Positions 60,807 to 64,000 of a DNA stretch of 64,000 nt are shown here, piece after piece. This stretch comes from Chitinophagaceae bacterium UBA2375 (GTDB lineage: Bacteria; Bacteroidota; Bacteroidia; Chitinophagales; Chitinophagaceae), in the NCBI GenBank assembly GCA_002343985.1, contig DDTB01000034.1:1-64000 (forward strand), read 5' to 3'. Position 1 is the first letter of the stretch. The number at the start of each line of letters is the position of its first letter. The notes beneath the pieces are model-generated. The model was given only the letters and a program-made list of their open reading frames with translations, made no database searches and was not told where the DNA came from. The translations under genes and the position numbers were made by a program.

Positions 60807-61691
60807 ATGGAAAATAACACTTCCTTACAACAGCAACTCTTAGAAGCAGGCGTTCATTTCGGCCACCTGAAAAAGAAATGGAACCCCAAGATGCTTCCCT
60901 ATATTTTCGCCGAGAAGAAGGGCATCCATATCATCGACCTGAACAAAACCGTGGAAGGCTTGCAGGAAGCGGCGGCTGCCATGAAATCTATCGCGCGCAG
61001 CGGTAAGAAAATCATGTTCGTTGCCACTAAAAAGCAGGCAAAGGAAATTGTTCAGGAATGCGCCAAGCGCGTGAACATGCCATATGTAACCGAGCGTTGG
61101 CTGGGTGGTATGCTCACCAACTTCAACACGGTTCGCAAGAGCGTGAAGAAAATGCAGAGCATCGAGAAAATGCTGTCTGACGGAAGTGCAGAAAACCTGA
61201 CTAAAAAAGAACGCCTGACACTGGCACGCGATAAGGATAAGATGGAAAAGGTATTGGGTGGTATCGCCCAGATCAGCCGCATCCCGGCTGCCCTCTTCCT
61301 GGTTGACATCGGCCACGAACACATCGCACTGGCTGAAGCCAAGCGCCTCAACATCGGAACATTCGGTATGGTGGATACCAATTGCGACCCGAATAAGGTT
61401 GACTTCGCGATCCCGGCTAACGACGACGCGTCTAAATCAATTTCCATCATCGTGAACTACATCACCGCCGCTATCGCGGAAGGTTTGCAGGAGCGCCAGG
61501 CCGATAAGGAAGATGATGATCAGTCTGACAGCGATGAAACCCCAGAAGCAAGGGCCGCCCGCTTCGAAGAAAAACTCGATGCAGGCGACGACCGCGGAAG
61601 GCGTGGTGGTGCCGGACGTGGTGCACCCGCTAAACGCCGCGTAGCAGGTCCGGGTGCCGGAAGCCGTCGCCCCGCAGGTGGCGCACGCTAA
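60807..61691 (+). CDS. rpsB: 30S ribosomal protein S2 with extended Arg/Gly-rich tail
   Basis: A 294-aa S2. GVHFGHLKKKWNPKMLPYI, FVATKKQAKEIVQE, RWLGGMLTNFNTV and the FGMVDTNCDPNKVDFAIPANDD block are diagnostic. It exceeds the usual 230-250 aa through an acidic stretch (DKEDDDQSDSDETPE) followed by an Arg/Gly/Ala-rich tail (RGRRGGAGRGAPAKRR). The tail is probably disordered and RNA-binding. Followed by tsf as is usual. Confidence 0.98.
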   Translation: MENNTSLQQQLLEAGVHFGHLKKKWNPKMLPYIFAEKKGIHIIDLNKTVEGLQEAAAAMKSIARSGKKIMFVATKKQAKEIVQECAKRVNMPYVTERWLGGMLTNFNTVRKSVKKMQSIEKMLSDGSAENLTKKERLTLARDKDKMEKVLGGIAQISRIPAALFLVDIGHEHIALAEAKRLNIGTFGMVDTNCDPNKVDFAIPANDDASKSISIIVNYITAAIAEGLQERQADKEDDDQSDSDETPEARAARFEEKLDAGDDRGRRGGAGRGAPAKRRVAGPGAGSRRPAGGAR

Positions 61692-61724
61692 TGGATCATT
61701 TATCATTATTTAAAATTCAAATGC

Positions 61725-62549
61725 ATGAGCACGACTATCACAGCAGCAGATATTAATAAATTACGCCAGGCTACCGGCGCCGGAATGATGGATTGCCGCA
61801 AAGCCCTGACGGAAAGCAATGGAGATTTTGAAGCAGCTATCGACTGGCTGCGCAAGCAGGGCCAGAAAGTTGCCGCCAAACGCAGCGACCGCGAAGCGAA
61901 AGAAGGTGTGGTTATGGCTAAAACTACTGCCGATAACAAAGCCGGTATCGTTCTTTGCATCAGTTGCGAAACAGATTTCGTGAGCAAAAACGCAGACTTC
62001 GTTGCTTTCGCGCAAAGCATCATCGATGCGGCCATCGCGAATAACGTGAAATCTGTAGACGAACTGAATAACCTCGAACTGAATAGCGCGAAAGTGTCAG
62101 ACATGATCAACGATAAACTGGCCGCTATCGGCGAGAAAATCGAAATCTCAAAATTCGAGCGCATCGAAGCGCCTTTCGTAGCCAGCTATATCCATGGCGC
62201 TAACCGCATGGGTGTTCTCGTGGGCATGACCGCCGAAGCGGCTGAAGCCGGTAAAGACGTGGCCATGCAAATCGCCGCGATGAACCCACTGGCTGTTGAC
62301 GAGAGTTCCGTTCCGGCTGAAACCATCGAGCGCGAAAAGAACATCGCCATCGAAATGGTGAAGGCAGAAGGAAAGCCCGCTGAAATGGCTGAGAAAATCG
62401 CCATGGGTAAAGTCAATAAATTCTTCAAGGAAAATACATTGATGGCCCAGCCTTTCGTGAAAGATGGCAGCAAATCTGTTGCCGATTTCCTGAAAAGCGT
62501 TCAGGCCGACCTGAAGGTTACTTCGTTCAAGCGAGTGGCTTTAGGTTAA
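61725..62549 (+). CDS. tsf: Translation elongation factor Ts
   Basis: A 274-aa EF-Ts, nucleotide exchange factor for EF-Tu. The N-terminal UBA-like module LRQATGAGMMDCRKALTES and core motif CETDFVSKNADFVAFAQ near 78 are present, with the single-core arrangement usual for non-enteric bacteria. Start 33 bp after rpsB. Confidence 0.98.
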   Translation: MSTTITAADINKLRQATGAGMMDCRKALTESNGDFEAAIDWLRKQGQKVAAKRSDREAKEGVVMAKTTADNKAGIVLCISCETDFVSKNADFVAFAQSIIDAAIANNVKSVDELNNLELNSAKVSDMINDKLAAIGEKIEISKFERIEAPFVASYIHGANRMGVLVGMTAEAAEAGKDVAMQIAAMNPLAVDESSVPAETIEREKNIAIEMVKAEGKPAEMAEKIAMGKVNKFFKENTLMAQPFVKDGSKSVADFLKSVQADLKVTSFKRVALG

Positions 62550-62558
62550 TCATTTTTG

Positions 62559-62586
62559 AAAACCCGGTTGATCGCCGGGTTTTTTT
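62559..62586 (+). terminator. Intrinsic terminator after tsf
   Basis: AAAACCCGG (62559-62567) and CCGGGTTTT (62575-62583), 7-base loop, then more T. Ends the rplM-rpsI-rpsB-tsf operon, although pyrH, 58 bp further on, may be reached by readthrough. Confidence 0.9.
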
Positions 62587-62643
62587 ATGTCTGTTCGTTT
62601 TTGAAGAGTAACTTGCAAACAACCAATTGTCAAATACTAATTT

Positions 62644-63357
62644 ATGCTGCCCAAGTACAAAAGAATTTTGTTGAAAATTTCCGGTGAATCATTGATGGGG
62701 GATAAAAACTTCGGAATGGATCCGGCCATCATCGCGCAATACGCGCAAGACATCAAACAAATTACCGATATGGGCGTGCAAGTCGCGCTTGTTGTTGGTG
62801 GGGGTAATATTTACCGTGGCATGAACGAAGCGGAAACAGGCATTGAAAGGGCGCAGGGCGATTATATGGGCATGCTGGCTACCGTTATCAATGGTATGGC
62901 CCTGCAGAGCGGATTGGAGAAAGCCGGTGTATATACCAGGTTGCAAAGCGCGATCAAAATGGAACAAATCGCCGAACCCTATATCCGCCGCCGTGCCATG
63001 CGCCACCTCGAAAAAGGCCGCGTGGTGATTTTTGGCGCGGGTACCGGAAACCCATATTTCACAACTGATACAGCCGGTTCGCTTCGTGCCATCGAAATCA
63101 AGGCCGATGTGATTTTAAAGGGTACCAGGGTGGATGGCATCTATACCGCCGACCCGGAAAAAGACCCTACGGCTACCCGTTATGAACGCATCACGTACAA
63201 TGAATGCATCACAAAAAAACTCAGCGTAATGGACATGACCGCTTTCACGTTGTGTATGGAAAACCATTTGCCCATCATTGTGTTCGACATGAACAAACCG
63301 GGCAACCTGATGAGCGTGGTCACCGGGGAAAAGGTTGGCACGCTGGTGACGGAATAA
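62644..63357 (+). CDS. pyrH: UMP kinase
   Basis: A 237-aa hexameric UMP kinase of the amino acid kinase fold, which makes UDP. KISGESLMGDKNFGMD at the start, VVGGGNIYRGM near 56, GTGNPYFTTDTAGSLRAIE near 132 and KGTRVDGIYTADPEKDP near 160 are diagnostic. It has its own terminator on each side and is often linked to tsf, as here. Confidence 0.97.
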   Translation: MLPKYKRILLKISGESLMGDKNFGMDPAIIAQYAQDIKQITDMGVQVALVVGGGNIYRGMNEAETGIERAQGDYMGMLATVINGMALQSGLEKAGVYTRLQSAIKMEQIAEPYIRRRAMRHLEKGRVVIFGAGTGNPYFTTDTAGSLRAIEIKADVILKGTRVDGIYTADPEKDPTATRYERITYNECITKKLSVMDMTAFTLCMENHLPIIVFDMNKPGNLMSVVTGEKVGTLVTE

Positions 63358-63378
63358 TCCCATCAAACATAATTGCAT

Positions 63379-63406
63379 AAGCCGCTGAACCCCAGCGGCT
63401 TTTTTG
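63379..63406 (+). terminator. Intrinsic terminator after pyrH
   Basis: AAGCCGCTG (63379-63387) and CAGCGGCTT (63393-63401), 5-base loop, followed by TTTTT. Confidence 0.92.
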
Positions 63407-63431
63407 TTTTCCACCGGGTGTGACTTATTCG

Positions 63432-63463
63432 TTTGCCATTGCCTGATAATATCCCTACTTTTG
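63432..63463 (+). promoter_or_regulatory. Promoter of the cobalamin-controlled receptor gene
   Basis: TTTG (63432-63435), a 20-bp spacer and TACTTTTG (63456-63463): a perfect match to the Bacteroidota consensus. Transcription should start at about 63468-63470, just at the 5' end of the riboswitch. Confidence 0.8.
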
Positions 63464-63467
63464 TGCC

Positions 63468-63665
63468 CGACAGGGTTCCCGCTTCAGGGCGGGATTAAAA
63501 GGGAAGTCCGGTGCAATTCCGGCGCTATCCCCGTAGCTGTAAGGTTGGGCGATCTCTCATCGCAACTTGCGGATCTTCATGCCACTGTTTCGCTGAAAGC
63601 GGGATGGGAAGGTGTCTGCAGGCAACCGAGCCAGAAGACCTGCCCCGTCAGATTTTTCATTCAAC
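63468..63665 (+). promoter_or_regulatory. Adenosylcobalamin riboswitch
   Basis: The core order is complete: GGTTCCCGC with GGGCGGG, the GGGAAGTCCGGTG and CCGGCGC strands, CCCGTAGCTGTAAGG, GCCACTG, GCGGGATGGGAAGG, and the B12-box region GCAACCGAGCCAGAAGACC followed by TGCC. These match the RF00174 class. It normally lowers expression of B12 uptake genes when AdoCbl is plentiful; here it precedes the receptor. The 3' end of the aptamer and the expression platform (63666-63761) are not resolved by eye. Confidence 0.95.
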
Positions 63666-63761
63666 GCTTTCGGGTGAAAAGCATGAAGGGACATTTATCT
63701 CGTATATCTATCCTTTTATCTGTCTGTATTCATTTGCCCGTAAGCCGCATCAACCGTTGAT

Positions 63762-64000
63762 ATGCGTCTATGCTTGCACGTTAGTTTGCCCTTCGGGCGG
63801 TTTCTCATCGCCTTAACCCTTGTTATGGGGATGGGAGAACTGTATGCTCAGACGCCGAACGACACTGCCTGCACATTGCCGGCCATCAGGCTCACCGGTA
63901 AAAAAAATACCTGGATCATGCCACAGGCTTTCCCGGCGCAAAAACTGGGAAGGGAGGATATCAGGGAGTCGGCCGCGCTCACGGTTGCAGATCCGGCAAG
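63762..64000 (+). CDS. TonB-dependent receptor, BtuB-like (3' partial)
   Basis: ATG 63762 opens a frame that runs to the window edge: signal peptide (MRLCLHVSLPFGRFLIALTL to YAQ), then a short N-terminal part (LPAIRLTGKKNTW) and GREDIRESAALTVADPA, which looks like the start of the plug domain of an outer-membrane receptor. The plug start plus the cobalamin riboswitch make a vitamin B12 (or cobinamide) importer the best reading. The barrel lies outside the window. Confidence 0.8.
   Translation, partial: MRLCLHVSLPFGRFLIALTLVMGMGELYAQTPNDTACTLPAIRLTGKKNTWIMPQAFPAQKLGREDIRESAALTVADPA

Overview
The window looks like a chromosomal segment of a Bacteroidota bacterium, most likely Chitinophagaceae or a close relative; this is inferred from signatures in the sequence, not from a database search. 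The signatures are: type IX secretion (T9SS) C-terminal sorting domains on two repeat proteins; promoter elements of the Bacteroidota form TTTG-N19-21-TAnnTTTG before several genes; few Shine-Dalgarno sites; a beta-propeller/Y_Y_Y type hybrid-like sensor kinase; and a TonB-dependent receptor behind a cobalamin riboswitch. No tRNA, rRNA, CRISPR array or complete insertion sequence was recognised.

Layout. 1-5.2 kb: end of an Lrp/AsnC regulator, an OppC/DppC permease, a GT2 glycosyltransferase, and a MarR regulator with an acyl-CoA dehydrogenase. 5.2-13.8 kb: an unknown secreted protein, three tandem palindromes before a Crp/Fnr regulator, a DinB-fold protein, a cytochrome c, an Amidase_3 cell-wall hydrolase, a DASS transporter and a NarL/histidine kinase pair. 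14-24 kb: housekeeping genes (obgE, fabH, lipid kinase, patatin-like protein, ctaA, rnhB, PfkB-type kinase, Sua5/YciO). 24-29.5 kb: an oligopeptidase B-like gene broken by an in-frame TAA, a hicBA toxin-antitoxin locus whose hicB is frameshifted, and a lamin-tail-domain surface protein. 29.6-31.7 kb: asd and an orphan korB.

31.8-50.6 kb is dominated by phenylacetate catabolism. PaaABCD plus mgtC-like, paaG and paaI run on the minus strand; a paaY-like gene lies nearby. The reductase paaE and a TetR regulator (PaaR-like) sit about 11 kb away, separated by a cytochrome/lipoprotein pair, a two-component system and a 2000-residue T9SS repeat protein with eight MopE-like DCDD/ELCDGKDNDCDGT repeats. 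The two halves appear tied together by a shared 22-bp operator (AAAACTAA-N6-TT[A/C]GTTTT on the minus strand) in front of paaA and in front of tetR-paaE. The window does not contain paaK, paaZ, paaF/H or paaJ.

50.6-64 kb: a JmjC/cupin_8 protein, a candidate structured small RNA ending in an intrinsic terminator, a DUF2461 protein, a NUMOD4-HNH protein, ligA, a YtcJ-like amidohydrolase, a SUMF1-fold protein followed by a GGxGDGW-repeat T9SS protein, the translation operon rplM-rpsI-rpsB-tsf followed by pyrH, and finally a promoter, a cobalamin riboswitch and the start of a TonB-dependent receptor.

Points most worth checking are the paa operator pair, the compensatory changes in the palindromes before the Crp/Fnr gene, the two gene lesions at 25.16 and 26.74 kb, and the possible small RNA at 51.6 kb.
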